A stretch of DNA of 64,000 bases from positions 1 through 64,000 of the forward strand of contig NZ_VUMZ01000009.1 in assembly GCF_009695915.1 (NCBI RefSeq), given 5' to 3'. Under the pieces are notes generated by a model that ran no database searches, was not told the origin of the DNA, and saw only the letters and a program-made list of their open reading frames with translations. The position numbers were made by a program, and so were the translations under genes. The stretch is from Hornefia butyriciproducens. GTDB taxonomy: Bacteria; Bacillota; Clostridia; Peptostreptococcales; Anaerovoracaceae. Positions 8,369-17,515 of this stretch are shown piece by piece (the first letter of the stretch is position 1; every line of letters starts with the position of its first letter).

Positions 8369-9058
8369 TTACGCCATCGCCTGAATGTCATCCGCGGTGA
8401 GATCCCGGTAGTCGTTGATGCGGTGCGCCTCATTCGGCCGCAGATCCTTGGGATCATACAAAAGAGCATGCATGCCCGCGCTCCGTGCGCCCTTGATATC
8501 AAATTCATAGTTGTCACCGATGAACAGAATCTCATCCGGCTCCGCCTTTGCTTTCCCTATACAGCACTGGAAAAAGGCGGGATCCGGTTTGTCGATGCCG
8601 ATCTCCTCGCTGGTGACGATAAAATCAAAGTATTCTCCAAGCTTCAGCTGATCCAGCTTCTGATACTGAATCAGTGCGGTCATGTTGGTGCCCACGCCCA
8701 GCCGGATGCCGCTGTCCCGCAGCATCGCCAGACATTCCCGGATGCCCGGCTCGCGGATGGCGGTGTCCATCAGCGTTTTCCAGTAGAGATTGCTCATGGT
8801 CAGCGCGTGAGGAAACACCGGAAGGTCCCGCTCCTCCAGGAATCGCTGGAACCGGATGATCCGGTTGTGACTCGCCGCGATGGGGCCCATTTCGTCAAAC
8901 TGCTGCTTCATGATTTTGTCGATGCCCTCGGTGGTCTCCCGGGTCGTCAGCCCGAACTCGCGCTCGCAATAGGCGCAGATCGCGTACATGGCGATGCGGT
9001 GACTGTCCTTAAAGTCATAGAGGGTATCGTCCAGGTCAAATATTACGGTCTTTATCAT
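8369..9058 (-). CDS. HAD superfamily hydrolase (YjjG-like)
   Basis: A 229-residue soluble phosphatase of the haloacid dehalogenase superfamily. Motif I is DLDDTLYDF near residue 8 (nucleophile and acid/base aspartates), motif II is GVGTNMT, motif III includes the lysine of DKPDPAFF, and motif IV is GDNYEFDI. The cap is helical, inserted after motif I, as in YjjG-type nucleotidases or other small-molecule phosphatases; the substrate cannot be told from sequence. The gene converges on the SNF2 helicase gene, with about 100 bp of GC-rich sequence between them. No operon partner. Confidence 0.88.
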   Translation of the reverse strand: MIKTVIFDLDDTLYDFKDSHRIAMYAICAYCEREFGLTTRETTEGIDKIMKQQFDEMGPIAASHNRIIRFQRFLEERDLPVFPHALTMSNLYWKTLMDTAIREPGIRECLAMLRDSGIRLGVGTNMTALIQYQKLDQLKLGEYFDFIVTSEEIGIDKPDPAFFQCCIGKAKAEPDEILFIGDNYEFDIKGARSAGMHALLYDPKDLRPNEAHRINDYRDLTADDIQAMA

Positions 9059-9329
9059 ATTCAGTCTCGCTTTCTTATCGTTCTTGTTCCTGCAGTAAAA
9101 TCGAAATCATATCGGTCGTTTCATACCGGACTTTAATTGTATCACAAAGCCATCGCGGCTGCTTTCATTTCTTATGATGCTTGTGTGAATTTTTTCGTGC
9201 GTCTTTGAACTGAGGACAAAACTATCGCTGAATTATACGTATATGTTAGTTTCTCAGAGAAAGGGGCAAATATATGGTACACAGACTTGAAATTCAGAAA
9301 CAGAAATGAAATACAGAAGGAGAGTAGTG

Positions 9330-10181
9330 ATGAAGAGAACAATCAGAAAGGCTGTAACAGGTTTTCGCACTGTGGACGGTGCAGGCGTAAATCTGGTACG
9401 CGTACTAGGCCGGGATAATGTGGAGGAGTTTGACCCTATTTTGATGCTGGATTCCTTCGACAGCACCGACCCCGCAGACTATACCGCGGGATTTCCCATG
9501 CATCCTCATCGTGGTATCGAGACGGTGAGCTACCTGTACCGTGGCAGGATGGTGCACAGAGACACGCTGGGAAATGAAGATCAGATCTCTGACGGCGAGG
9601 TTCAGTGGATGAATTCCGGATCAGGAATCCTTCATGAGGAACAGGTGCCGGCAGCTGAGCGTCTGCTTGGCGTTCAGCTCTGGCTGAATCTTCCGGAAGA
9701 GGATAAGATGAGCGTTCCGACTTATCGTGCGATAAGGAAAGATGAAATCAGGGAGATTCCTTTTGAGGGAGGGTTCCTCCGCCTGCTTGCCGGCGCTTAC
9801 GGAGCGTATCAGGGACATCGCGGGGATCATCTTCCGCTGGACTACTATGACGTACACCTGGACGAAGACGCGGAGCTTGTGATTCCCACAGAGGAGGATG
9901 AATCCGTAATGGTATTCACCCTTCTGGGAGACGCGCTCGTTGCAGATGAGCCGGTCAGAGAGAAGACTGCAGTGAAGTTGACTGAGGGCGACAGTCTGTC
10001 CCTGCGGGGGGCAGCCGGCGGTTCACAGATTCTGGTGATGAAATCCAGAGCGCTCCATGAACCGGTGGCCTGGGCGGGATCCATTGTCATGAATTCCCGA
10101 CAGGAGCTCAGCGAAGCCTTCCTCGAACTGGAAGAAGGAACTTTTATCAGAGAACGCCCGGACTTCAACACCGGGCGTTGA
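9330..10181 (+). CDS. Pirin family protein
   Basis: A 283-residue bicupin of the pirin family. The N-terminal cupin has the metal-binding motif HPHRGIET (His58 and His60) and downstream SGSGILHEE; the C-terminal half begins around residue 170. Pirins bind iron; some have quercetinase activity and others act as redox-linked cofactors, so no function is assigned. I place the start at ATG 9330, 24 nt after the first in-frame ATG, because AAGGAGAG lies just upstream. The gene is alone and closed by a terminator. A GC-rich hairpin overlaps its last codons (CGCCCGG and CCGGGCG near 10156-10178). Confidence 0.9.
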   Translation: MKRTIRKAVTGFRTVDGAGVNLVRVLGRDNVEEFDPILMLDSFDSTDPADYTAGFPMHPHRGIETVSYLYRGRMVHRDTLGNEDQISDGEVQWMNSGSGILHEEQVPAAERLLGVQLWLNLPEEDKMSVPTYRAIRKDEIREIPFEGGFLRLLAGAYGAYQGHRGDHLPLDYYDVHLDEDAELVIPTEEDESVMVFTLLGDALVADEPVREKTAVKLTEGDSLSLRGAAGGSQILVMKSRALHEPVAWAGSIVMNSRQELSEAFLELEEGTFIRERPDFNTGR

Positions 10182-10202
10182 CCGGATCCGAAGGGCTGAG
10201 AG

Positions 10203-10233
10203 AAGTGTCTGCCAACACGGCGGGCACTTTTTT
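10203..10233 (+). terminator. Intrinsic terminator after the pirin gene
   Basis: AAGTGTCTGCC and GGCGGGCACTT form an 11-bp stem (two G-U pairs) over an AACAC loop, and the stem runs into six T. Confidence 0.85.
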
Positions 10234-10337
10234 GCTGTCTGTATACCTGAACTTTTTCGTGCATAAACAAATAATTCATCGGGCACATGCGAACCATTTT
10301 CTGGTAATAATCGGAAGCATCAGGTACATTCCGGCAA

Positions 10338-10366
10338 TTGTGCTGCCAGTATATCGATAATATAAT
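10338..10366 (+). promoter_or_regulatory. Promoter of the small anchored-protein gene
   Basis: TTGTGC at 10338-10343 and TATAAT at 10361-10366 are 17 bp apart. The start codon lies about 195 bp downstream, giving a long leader that contains the hairpin at 10444-10477. The surrounding 380-bp gap holds nothing else I can support. Confidence 0.65.
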
Positions 10367-10443
10367 TTTATTAAAGATGAAAGAATTTTTTGATGATTCA
10401 AGTAGCGACGGCTCGCCGAGAAATGACAGTGCATTATATATGG

Positions 10444-10477
10444 CTGGTACAGATCATGCATTAATGTATTGTACCAG
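10444..10477 (+). promoter_or_regulatory. Perfect 8-bp inverted repeat in a leader
   Basis: CTGGTACA at 10444-10451 is the exact reverse complement of TGTACCAG at 10470-10477, with an 18-nt loop. It is not followed by a T-run, so it is more likely an operator or a leader RNA hairpin than a terminator. Confidence 0.5.
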
Positions 10478-10561
10478 AGAACGCCGGGAATGCAGTGCTG
10501 ATATATCGCGGCAGGATAAATGAAGGGTGGACCGGCAGCGAAATGGCAGGAGGTGTGAAGA

Positions 10562-10981
10562 ATGAGTCATGAAGATGAATTTATAAAATTTCAGGAAGAA
10601 AGCCTGAGGCAGACGGAAGTGCTGAAGGTGATTTTCTCGGTTATTATAATCGTGTGTCTGATTGCCGGGGGACTGTATATAAAAAAGCGTGACGGCGATA
10701 ACGTTATCATACGGGTTCCTGTCTCCGCTTCTTCGGGAGAACAGTGGCAGTGTGAGGCAGAAAACCGGGACGTGCTGGATATCAAAGAGGATCGCGTAGA
10801 AGGAAACAAATATTGCGTGTATCTCACGCCGAAAACGGATGGGAATGCGAAGCTTGTATTTCTTAAGACGGTAAAGGACGGGTCGAAGCAGATCGAGAAA
10901 AGGGTCTATTATTACAGAGTCGACGATTCCGGGAATCTGATTTTCCGCAAAATGGTTAGGAACGAATGCAAGGATGCATAA
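10562..10981 (+). CDS. Small single-pass membrane protein, extracellular beta-rich domain
   Basis: A 139-residue protein I do not recognise by name. The first 20 residues are charged, residues about 22-41 (VIFSVIIIVCLIAGGLYI) form one transmembrane segment without a signal-peptidase site, and about 95 residues should lie outside the cell. That part has strand-like pieces (NVIIRVPVSASSGEQW, NKYCVYLTPKTDGNAKLVFL) faintly like chagasin-type (I42) protease inhibitors, but the diagnostic loops are not clear, so I do not assign that function. The ribosome binding site AGGAGGTG is strong. The gene stands alone with its own promoter. Confidence 0.7.
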   Translation: MSHEDEFIKFQEESLRQTEVLKVIFSVIIIVCLIAGGLYIKKRDGDNVIIRVPVSASSGEQWQCEAENRDVLDIKEDRVEGNKYCVYLTPKTDGNAKLVFLKTVKDGSKQIEKRVYYYRVDDSGNLIFRKMVRNECKDA

Positions 10982-11278
10982 CGTCCCCTGTAGCCGTGCA
11001 AAAGTGCATGAAATTTCAGTCATTTGTAATGCGGGAAATGCTGCGCAGCCGGGTCGGACTATGGTTTTGTCGGAGAAAACCCTGAAAAAATCAGTATGGA
11101 GAATTGTCTGACAAATGAAAGCCGGATGGCACGTAAGTTGCAATAACGGTAATTGTCAATTATAGCAGAGCTTATCAATGGTAAGGCGACATATTCTTAA
11201 TTAGCAGTGAGAATATGAAGCAGGCGGATGTATATCCGGCGAGGCAGTTTCAGTGAGCAGAAAGAAAAGGAGTTAGTA

Positions 11279-11686
11279 ATGAAGAAGAAAGTTTTAATTG
11301 TTGCGCTGAGCGCAGTGATGGCAATTGGAATGAGTGTCGGTCTGACCGGCTGCGGCGGCAGTTCTTCGTCAGGTGGAAGCGGGAAAACCGTGACTCTGCA
11401 TTTTGCGTCTTCCCAGGGGACAACTCATGTCTGGTATGCGTTCATGTATGAGCCGGAGAAAAAGCGCGGGCAGTATATGCTGAATCTGGCGGAACAGTAC
11501 AACGCGGATGCAATCGTTGTGATGATGATGAAATTCTGCGATCCGGAGCAGTATGATTATCCGATCTACAAGGCTGAGCTGGAGGCCGCCGGGATTCCGT
11601 TCCTGTACATGGAGGTGGATCAGCAGACCACTGGATTTGAACAGCTGCGGACGCGGATTCAGAGCTTCTGTGAAATGCTGATGTAG
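11279..11686 (+). CDS. Chimera: lipoprotein/solute-binding N-terminus fused to the C-terminal end of a 2-hydroxyacyl-CoA dehydratase subunit
   Basis: A 135-residue open frame that joins two unrelated proteins. Residues 1-25 are a lipoprotein signal peptide with lipobox LTGC (Cys25) and a Ser/Gly linker. Residues 36-54 (KTVTLHFASSQGTTHVWYA) look like the first strand of a TRAP-type (DctP) solute-binding protein. From about residue 56 the sequence is the C-terminal part of an HgdB/BcrB-type dehydratase D-subunit: NADAIVVMMMKFCDPEQYDY with the cluster-binding Cys87, then a strand-helix end (EVDQQ, RTRIQSFCEML). ATG 11279 has AAGGAG upstream. The dehydratase activator follows 22 nt later, which suits the right half but not the left. 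The simplest reading is a deletion that removed the rest of the TRAP genes and most of the dehydratase. An exported dehydratase tail should not function. Confidence 0.75.
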   Translation: MKKKVLIVALSAVMAIGMSVGLTGCGGSSSSGGSGKTVTLHFASSQGTTHVWYAFMYEPEKKRGQYMLNLAEQYNADAIVVMMMKFCDPEQYDYPIYKAELEAAGIPFLYMEVDQQTTGFEQLRTRIQSFCEMLM

Positions 11687-11708
11687 TTGTAGAGCGAGGA
11701 GTAAAAGA

Positions 11709-12482
11709 ATGTTTCTAGGCGTTGACATAGGGTCTTCATCGTCCAAAGTTGCGATTCTGGATGATGACAAAAAATTGAGAGCAATTCAGATCATCAATCT
11801 CGGAACCGGAACCAATGCGCCGGAGGAAGCCCGCCGCTGCGCATTGGAGGAGGCCGGAATTACAGAAGCGGAAATCGAAGCCGCAGTAGTTACAGGCTAT
11901 GGTCGGATCAACTATAAAAACGCTGACAGACAGATCACGGAAATCAGCTGTCATGCGAAGGGTGTCACGTATCTTGCACCGGATGCCAGAACGATTGTAG
12001 ACATCGGAGGGCAGGACGCCAAGGTCATCAAACTGGGCGAAGACGGTAAGGTTCGGAACTTTGTGATGAACGAAAAATGTGCGGCAGGTACCGGACGTTT
12101 TCTGGAAGTGATGGCCCGGGTACTGGGATGCGGGCTTGGGGAGTTATCCGCTCTTGCGGAAAAGTCCACCAAAGAGGTCGCAATCAGCAGTGTATGCACC
12201 GTATTTGCAGAAAGCGAAGTGATTTCCAGGCTGGCGTCGGGAGAAACGGCTGCGGATGTGGCGAGAGGAGCACATGTGGCGATCTCAAAGCGCGTGGCCG
12301 GATTGTGCAACCGGATCCAGTATGAGCCTGAGATTGTAATGACCGGCGGGGTCGCACTGAACAGCAACGTCGTAAATGCTCTTTCCATAGAGCTCGGGTA
12401 CCCTGTGTATGTGGTGCCTCACTGCCAGGCGGCCGGAGCAATCGGCGCAGCATTGTTTGCTTATGAATTGAAGAGAAAGTAG
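11709..12482 (+). CDS. hgdC: 2-hydroxyacyl-CoA dehydratase activator (HgdC-type ATPase)
   Basis: A 257-residue ASKHA-fold ATPase of the BcrAD/BadFG/HgdC family. These homodimers hold one [4Fe-4S] cluster between subunits and use ATP to push one electron into a 2-hydroxyacyl-CoA dehydratase. The phosphate-1 motif GVDIGSSSSK is at the N-terminus and the second one is DIGGQDAK; the cluster cysteines are Cys124 (NEKCAAGTG) and Cys163 (SSVCTVFAES); MTGGVALN is the adenosine motif. The start is ATG 11709. It lies between the truncated dehydratase remnant and abfD, which itself needs no activator. Its proper partner therefore appears lost from this locus or encoded elsewhere. Confidence 0.93.
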   Translation: MFLGVDIGSSSSKVAILDDDKKLRAIQIINLGTGTNAPEEARRCALEEAGITEAEIEAAVVTGYGRINYKNADRQITEISCHAKGVTYLAPDARTIVDIGGQDAKVIKLGEDGKVRNFVMNEKCAAGTGRFLEVMARVLGCGLGELSALAEKSTKEVAISSVCTVFAESEVISRLASGETAADVARGAHVAISKRVAGLCNRIQYEPEIVMTGGVALNSNVVNALSIELGYPVYVVPHCQAAGAIGAALFAYELKRK

Positions 12483-12492
12483 AGGTGTGAGA

Positions 12493-13971
12493 ATGCCATT
12501 AATGACAGGAGAACAATATATTGAAAGTCTGCGCAGGCTGAAGACCAGGGTGTACATGTTCGGCGAGCAGGTGGAGAACTGGGTGGATCATCCGATTATC
12601 CGCCCGTCCATCAACAGCGTTGCGATGACCTACGATCTGGCGCAGGACCCGGAGTATGCGGATCTGATGACCGCGAAATCCTCCCTGACCGGCAAGACGA
12701 TCAACCGGTTCACCCATCTGCACCAGAGCACGGACGATCTGATCCGCAAGGTGAAGATGCAGAGGCTTCTGGGACAAAAGACGGGTGCATGTTTTCAGCG
12801 CTGTGTGGGGATGGACGCGTTTAACGCGGTGTTCTCCACGACCTATGAGCTGGACGAGGCGAAGGGAACAAAATATCACGAGAACTTTGTGAAGTTCCTG
12901 GAAATGATCCAGGACGAGGATCTGGTGGTGGACGGCGCGATGACGGATCCCAAAGGCGACCGGGGCAAAGCGCCCCACGCGCAGCCGGACAAAGATCTGT
13001 TTCTGCGGATCGTGGAGCGGCGGCCGGACGGAATCGTGGTGCGGGGTGCCAAGGCACATCAGACCGGTGCGGTCAATTCCCACTGGCACCTGATCATGCC
13101 CACCATCGCCATGCGGGAGGCGGATGCGGATTACGCGGTTTCCTTTGCCTGCCCCAGTGATGCGGAAGGGCTGTTCATGGTATACGGCCGTCAGTCCTGC
13201 GATACCCGGAAACTGGAGGATCCCTGCTCCGTCGATGTAGGAAACAACAGGTTTGGCGGGCAGGAGGCGCTGGTTGTCTTCGACGATGTGTTCATTCCCA
13301 ATGAATATGTGTTCATGGCCGGAGAATATGAGTTTGCGGGCATGATGGTGGAGCGGTTTGCCGGATATCACCGTCAGAGCTACGGCGGCTGCAAGGTGGG
13401 CGTCGGAGACGTGGTCATCGGTGCGGCGGCGCTGGCAGCGGAATACAACGGAGCGGAGAAGGCTTCTCATATCAAAGACAAGCTTATCGAGATGACACAT
13501 CTGAATGAGACGCTGTTCTGCTGCGGAATCGCCTGCTCGGCTGAAGGACATCCCACCAAAGCTGGGAACTATCAGATCGATCTGCTGCTGGCAAATGTCT
13601 GCAAGCAGAATGTGACACGTTTTCCGTATGAAATCGTCCGGCTGGCGGAGGACATTGCCGGCGGGCTGATGGTGACGATGCCGTCCCAGAAGGACTTTGA
13701 ATCGGAGCTGCCTGCGGGAAGAGGAGGAGAATCCGTCGGTGCGATCTGCCGGAAGTACTTTGCGACCCGGGAAGATGTGGATGTGGAGGACCGCCAGAAG
13801 GTGCTCCGGCTGCTGGAGAATCTGTGTCTGGGGACCGCTGCGGTGGGGTACCGGACAGAATCCATGCATGGTGCGGGATCGCCTCAGGCACAGCGCATCA
13901 TGATTTCCAGACAGGGTAATATTCAGGGAAAGAAAGACCTTGCCAGGGCAATTGCCGGAATAGAAAAATGA
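12493..13971 (+). CDS. abfD: 4-hydroxybutyryl-CoA dehydratase / vinylacetyl-CoA isomerase
   Basis: A 492-residue flavoprotein with a [4Fe-4S] cluster that dehydrates 4-hydroxybutyryl-CoA to crotonyl-CoA in 4-aminobutyrate and succinate fermentation. The cluster ligands are plain: Cys100 and Cys104 (KTGACFQRCVG) and the His-x6-Cys pair in GYHRQSYGGCK, the same spacing as in the Clostridium aminobutyricum enzyme (99, 103, 292, 299). Length is normal for the family. I chose ATG 12493, 11 nt after the hgdC-like stop, with AGAGGTG upstream; GTG 12487 is also in frame. It probably shares a message with the activator gene. The next gene, an iron alcohol dehydrogenase, has its own promoter. Confidence 0.95.
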   Translation: MPLMTGEQYIESLRRLKTRVYMFGEQVENWVDHPIIRPSINSVAMTYDLAQDPEYADLMTAKSSLTGKTINRFTHLHQSTDDLIRKVKMQRLLGQKTGACFQRCVGMDAFNAVFSTTYELDEAKGTKYHENFVKFLEMIQDEDLVVDGAMTDPKGDRGKAPHAQPDKDLFLRIVERRPDGIVVRGAKAHQTGAVNSHWHLIMPTIAMREADADYAVSFACPSDAEGLFMVYGRQSCDTRKLEDPCSVDVGNNRFGGQEALVVFDDVFIPNEYVFMAGEYEFAGMMVERFAGYHRQSYGGCKVGVGDVVIGAAALAAEYNGAEKASHIKDKLIEMTHLNETLFCCGIACSAEGHPTKAGNYQIDLLLANVCKQNVTRFPYEIVRLAEDIAGGLMVTMPSQKDFESELPAGRGGESVGAICRKYFATREDVDVEDRQKVLRLLENLCLGTAAVGYRTESMHGAGSPQAQRIMISRQGNIQGKKDLARAIAGIEK

Positions 13972-14004
13972 TGAAAGCGCGGCGCGGAAGCGTCGGAATG
14001 CATG

Positions 14005-14090
14005 AAAAGGGGCTGTCGCACAGTTGATTTAAATATCAGCTGGAGCGACGGCTCCTTCTTTTTGATAATTGTGCGATAGCCTCTTTGTTT
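14005..14090 (+). terminator. Long hairpin terminator after abfD
   Basis: GGGGCTGTCGCACA (14009-14022) pairs with TGTGCGATAGCCTC (14070-14083) with few mismatches, and an inner GGAGC/GCTCC hairpin sits in the loop. A T-rich tail (CTCTTTGTTTT) follows. This could be a terminator or a small mobile hairpin repeat; both ends are nearly symmetric, so it may work in both directions. Confidence 0.65.
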
Positions 14091-14326
14091 TGCCGGGACA
14101 GTCAGGGCAGTGCCATCGTTTTTTCCTCATCGCTAACACACCCTGCTGCGGTTAAAAATCTAACAAAATGAATAATAATTCGTAACAAGCAATACTTCGC
14201 CAATGAATTATCAAACTGTTTGACGCAGATTTAACAAGCGGACGAAGGATAGACGGTTGTTTGTCATTTGACTATCGAAAATGCATAAAAATTCACAAAA
14301 ACACAATTTTTTTTGAGATAAAGTAC
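14091..14326. other. AT-rich gene-free stretch before the alcohol dehydrogenase promoter
   Basis: About 235 bp of AT-rich DNA with no reading frame worth calling and no repeat I can support. It contains several TTAACA/TAACAA runs (ATCTAACAAAATG, TCGTAACAAGC, TTTAACAAGCGG) that could bind a regulator, but they are not regular enough to call an operator. Confidence 0.4.
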
Positions 14327-14354
14327 TTGCATTCTTCTTTTCGGGTGGTATAAT
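14327..14354 (+). promoter_or_regulatory. Promoter of the iron alcohol dehydrogenase gene
   Basis: TTGCAT at 14327-14332 and TATAAT at 14349-14354 are 16 bp apart; the start codon is about 68 bp further on. Confidence 0.75.
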
Positions 14355-14422
14355 GCAGAAAATTCAGGTGCGGTTATGAATAAATATAAAACCGTATCGC
14401 ATAAACGAAGGGAGAATCAGTT

Positions 14423-15586
14423 ATGTCAATGTATTATTATTTACCCGCGCGAAATGTTTTTGGTGAAGGAGCTGTAAAAGAATGCGGACGTCTGCTGGCC
14501 ACCATGCATGCGAAAAAAGCGATGATCGTCACTGACGCATTTCTCGCCACGCAGCCGATGGCCGCAGATATACAGGGATATCTGAAAGATGCGGGAATCG
14601 ATTCGGTGATTTTCGGCGGAGCAGAGCCGAACCCGAAGGATACGAATGTTGAAGCGGGACTGAAGGTTTTCAACAAAGAGCAGTGTGATGCCATCGTCAC
14701 ACTCGGCGGCGGTTCTTCTCATGACTGCGGCAAGGGAATCGGACTTGTGGCCGCCAATGGCGGTACAATTCATGATTATGAAGGAGTTGATAAGGCCGCC
14801 ATCAGCCCGGTACCGATCCTTGCGATTAATACAACGGCAGGAACCGCATCGGAAATTACGCGGTTCTGCATTATTACCGATACCAGGAGAAAGGTGAAGA
14901 TGGCCATTCTGGACTGGAGAGTCACACCGGATATTTCCATTAATGATCCGGAGCTTATGATTGGCATGCCGCCATCGCTGACCGCTTCAACTGGAATGGA
15001 TGCGCTTACTCACGCGATTGAGGCCTATGTTTCCACGATGGCAACTCCGATGACGGACGCTACTGCGCTTCTGGCGATTACAATGATCACACAGTATCTT
15101 CCGAAAGCAGTTGCAAACGGTGAGTATATGAAGGCGAGAGACCGAATGGCCTACGCGCAGTATCTGGCTGGCGCTGCGTTTAATAACGCTTCTCTCGGAT
15201 ATGTCCATGCGATGGCTCACCAGCTGGGAGGTTTTTATAATCTGCCTCATGGCGTCTGTAACGCAATTCTGCTGCCGTATGTGGAGGAATTCAATATTAT
15301 CGGAAACCTGAACCGTTTCAGAGATATAGCGAGAGCGATGGGCGAGAAGGTTGACGGGTTGTCCACGGACGATGCGGCAGTGAAGGCGATTCGGGCAATC
15401 CGGCGTCTGAGCGGTCAGGTCGGGATTCCGGCGAACCTGAAGGAACTGGGCGTCCGGCGAGAGGATTTTGATATCCTGGCCGAGAACGCCATGAAGGATG
15501 CCTGCGCAGCGACGAACCCGCGGAAGGCGACAAAGGAACAGATTATCGATATCTTTGAGAAGGCGTATGAGGGCGCGGCGCAGTAG
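14423..15586 (+). CDS. Iron-containing alcohol dehydrogenase (group III; 4-hydroxybutyrate or alcohol dehydrogenase)
   Basis: A 387-residue NAD(P)-dependent dehydrogenase of the iron-dependent group III family. The nucleotide-binding loop is GGGSSHDCGKGIG and is followed by NTTAGTASE. The metal ligands are Asp193, His197, His262 and His276 (MDALTHAIEAY and HAMAHQLGGFYNLPHG). Members reduce aldehydes such as succinic semialdehyde, butanal or 3-hydroxypropanal. Because abfD is just upstream, 4-hydroxybutyrate dehydrogenase is the attractive reading, but sequence alone cannot separate it from butanol or 1,3-propanediol dehydrogenases. It has its own promoter and ribosome binding site (GAAGGGAG), so it can be expressed apart from abfD. 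Confidence 0.9.
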   Translation: MSMYYYLPARNVFGEGAVKECGRLLATMHAKKAMIVTDAFLATQPMAADIQGYLKDAGIDSVIFGGAEPNPKDTNVEAGLKVFNKEQCDAIVTLGGGSSHDCGKGIGLVAANGGTIHDYEGVDKAAISPVPILAINTTAGTASEITRFCIITDTRRKVKMAILDWRVTPDISINDPELMIGMPPSLTASTGMDALTHAIEAYVSTMATPMTDATALLAITMITQYLPKAVANGEYMKARDRMAYAQYLAGAAFNNASLGYVHAMAHQLGGFYNLPHGVCNAILLPYVEEFNIIGNLNRFRDIARAMGEKVDGLSTDDAAVKAIRAIRRLSGQVGIPANLKELGVRREDFDILAENAMKDACAATNPRKATKEQIIDIFEKAYEGAAQ

Positions 15587-15721
15587 CGCCTTCGCTGCCC
15601 TCTGTTTCATTCATCGGTCTGCCTTCACCGGCAGCTCCGATGGATTATTTCTCCCGCCGCTGGTGGGAGTATGTATTATATCTCTTATTTTTATAATATA
15701 ATGTTTGCTCGTTAAACCCCG

Positions 15722-16240
15722 TCAGCGTTCGATTCCATCCCGGGCTTCCACGCCCGCTTCATAATAGTGGCGGACTTCTCTCATTTCAGTGACCAGGTCT
15801 GCCTTCTCCAACAGCCATTCCGGAGCGTAGCGCCCGGTCATGACCAGCTCGGTGCCGGAGGGCTTCGCCTCCAGGAGATTTTCCAGGTCTTCACGAGTAA
15901 TCAGATTGAAATACAGTGCGATGAATATCTCATCCAGAATCACCAGATCATAGCTTCCGGAGCGCAGTACCTCCAGTGCGCGCTTTACGCCGGTACGGGC
16001 AGCCCGGATATCGGGAATTCCCGCGTCACGGTCCACGATGCAGCCCATGCCGAACAGTTCGACCTGAATTTCCGGAACCCTCTCCTTCAGAATGCCGATT
16101 TCGTGGTATTCCATGCTTTTCATAAACTGCCCGAGATAAACCTGAAGACCTGCACCGGCCGCCCGAAGGGCCAGGCCCAGGGCAGCTGTGGTTTTTCCCT
16201 TGCCGTTGCCGGTATAAATCTGAAAATATCCTTTGTTCAT
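15722..16240 (-). CDS. cobA: Cob(I)alamin adenosyltransferase, CobA/BtuR type
   Basis: A 172-residue ATP:corrinoid adenosyltransferase that makes the adenosyl form of B12. The P-loop GNGKGKTTAALG is at residues about 11-22, with the later motifs GQFMKSMEY and the DEIF acidic motif, as in the CobA/CobO family. The start is ATG at base 16240 with GAGGAGG upstream; a longer open frame to 16423 runs through a repeat-rich spacer and is not coding. The gene stands alone. Adenosylcobalamin is the cofactor of several fermentative mutases and eliminases and is the ligand of many cobalamin riboswitches; a possible such leader is at 34.45 kb. Confidence 0.92.
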   Translation of the reverse strand: MNKGYFQIYTGNGKGKTTAALGLALRAAGAGLQVYLGQFMKSMEYHEIGILKERVPEIQVELFGMGCIVDRDAGIPDIRAARTGVKRALEVLRSGSYDLVILDEIFIALYFNLITREDLENLLEAKPSGTELVMTGRYAPEWLLEKADLVTEMREVRHYYEAGVEARDGIER

Positions 16241-16262
16241 GCTGCGTCCTCCTCGTGTTGCG

Positions 16263-16340
16263 TGTCGCGTCTGCGATGCTCTGCGTGCATCCCGGCGCCA
16301 TGTGTCGCATCTGCGATGCCCTGCGCGTATACCGGCTTTG
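16263..16340. repeat. Imperfect 38-bp tandem repeat upstream of cobA
   Basis: Two units, 16263-16300 and 16303-16340, share TGTCGC, then TCTGCGATGC, CTGCG and CCGGC with scattered changes. They lie in the GC-rich spacer directly upstream of cobA. The composition resembles the intergenic blocks near 37.6 and 45.0 kb. Confidence 0.7.
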
Positions 16341-16453
16341 TGCGCCGTGTGCTGCGGTGCGGATGATGCGTTGTGCGTCCCCGTATGTGCGGCTGCTTTT
16401 TTGTATATCACAAAGTATACCACAAAAAAATTATTTTGGTTGATTGTAAAATG

Positions 16454-17214
<761 letters not shown>

Positions 17215-17329
17215 GTTGTTGCAATTAAGCAAAAAAATAATGTTGAGTGTGAAAGCCTTTATGGGCGGAAATTTTCAATACGTATATCGCCATTTTGACC
17301 GATGTATACACTTATTGCAGGCAGTTTTA

Positions 17330-17338
17330 TGTTATAAT
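17330..17338 (+). promoter_or_regulatory. Extended -10 promoter of the cell-wall operon
   Basis: TGTTATAAT at 17330-17338 is an extended -10 element with no good -35 at the usual distance. The first start codon is about 178 bp downstream. The gap between the insertion sequence and this operon (17215-17515) holds nothing else I can support apart from a GC-rich leader. Confidence 0.5.
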
Positions 17339-17515
17339 GGAAATGCTATTTTTAATTTTTGGCATCGAACCGGAAGGTGAGATCAGTCTGCCTGCATCAC
17401 GTGCATGGCGACTGTATCAGCACCGTCAGCGCCTGTAAGGTTTGCAGCAGCGGCAACGTCTGCAGCGTTGACAGCGCCGACCGTGCCGGGGCAGATGCTG
17501 TGAAAGGGTATATGG

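Noticed and set aside
12499-13869. 456-residue open frame antisense to abfD
   Set aside because: Mirror of a well supported gene on the other strand; no ribosome binding site, and its His/Arg/Gln-rich protein has no family character.
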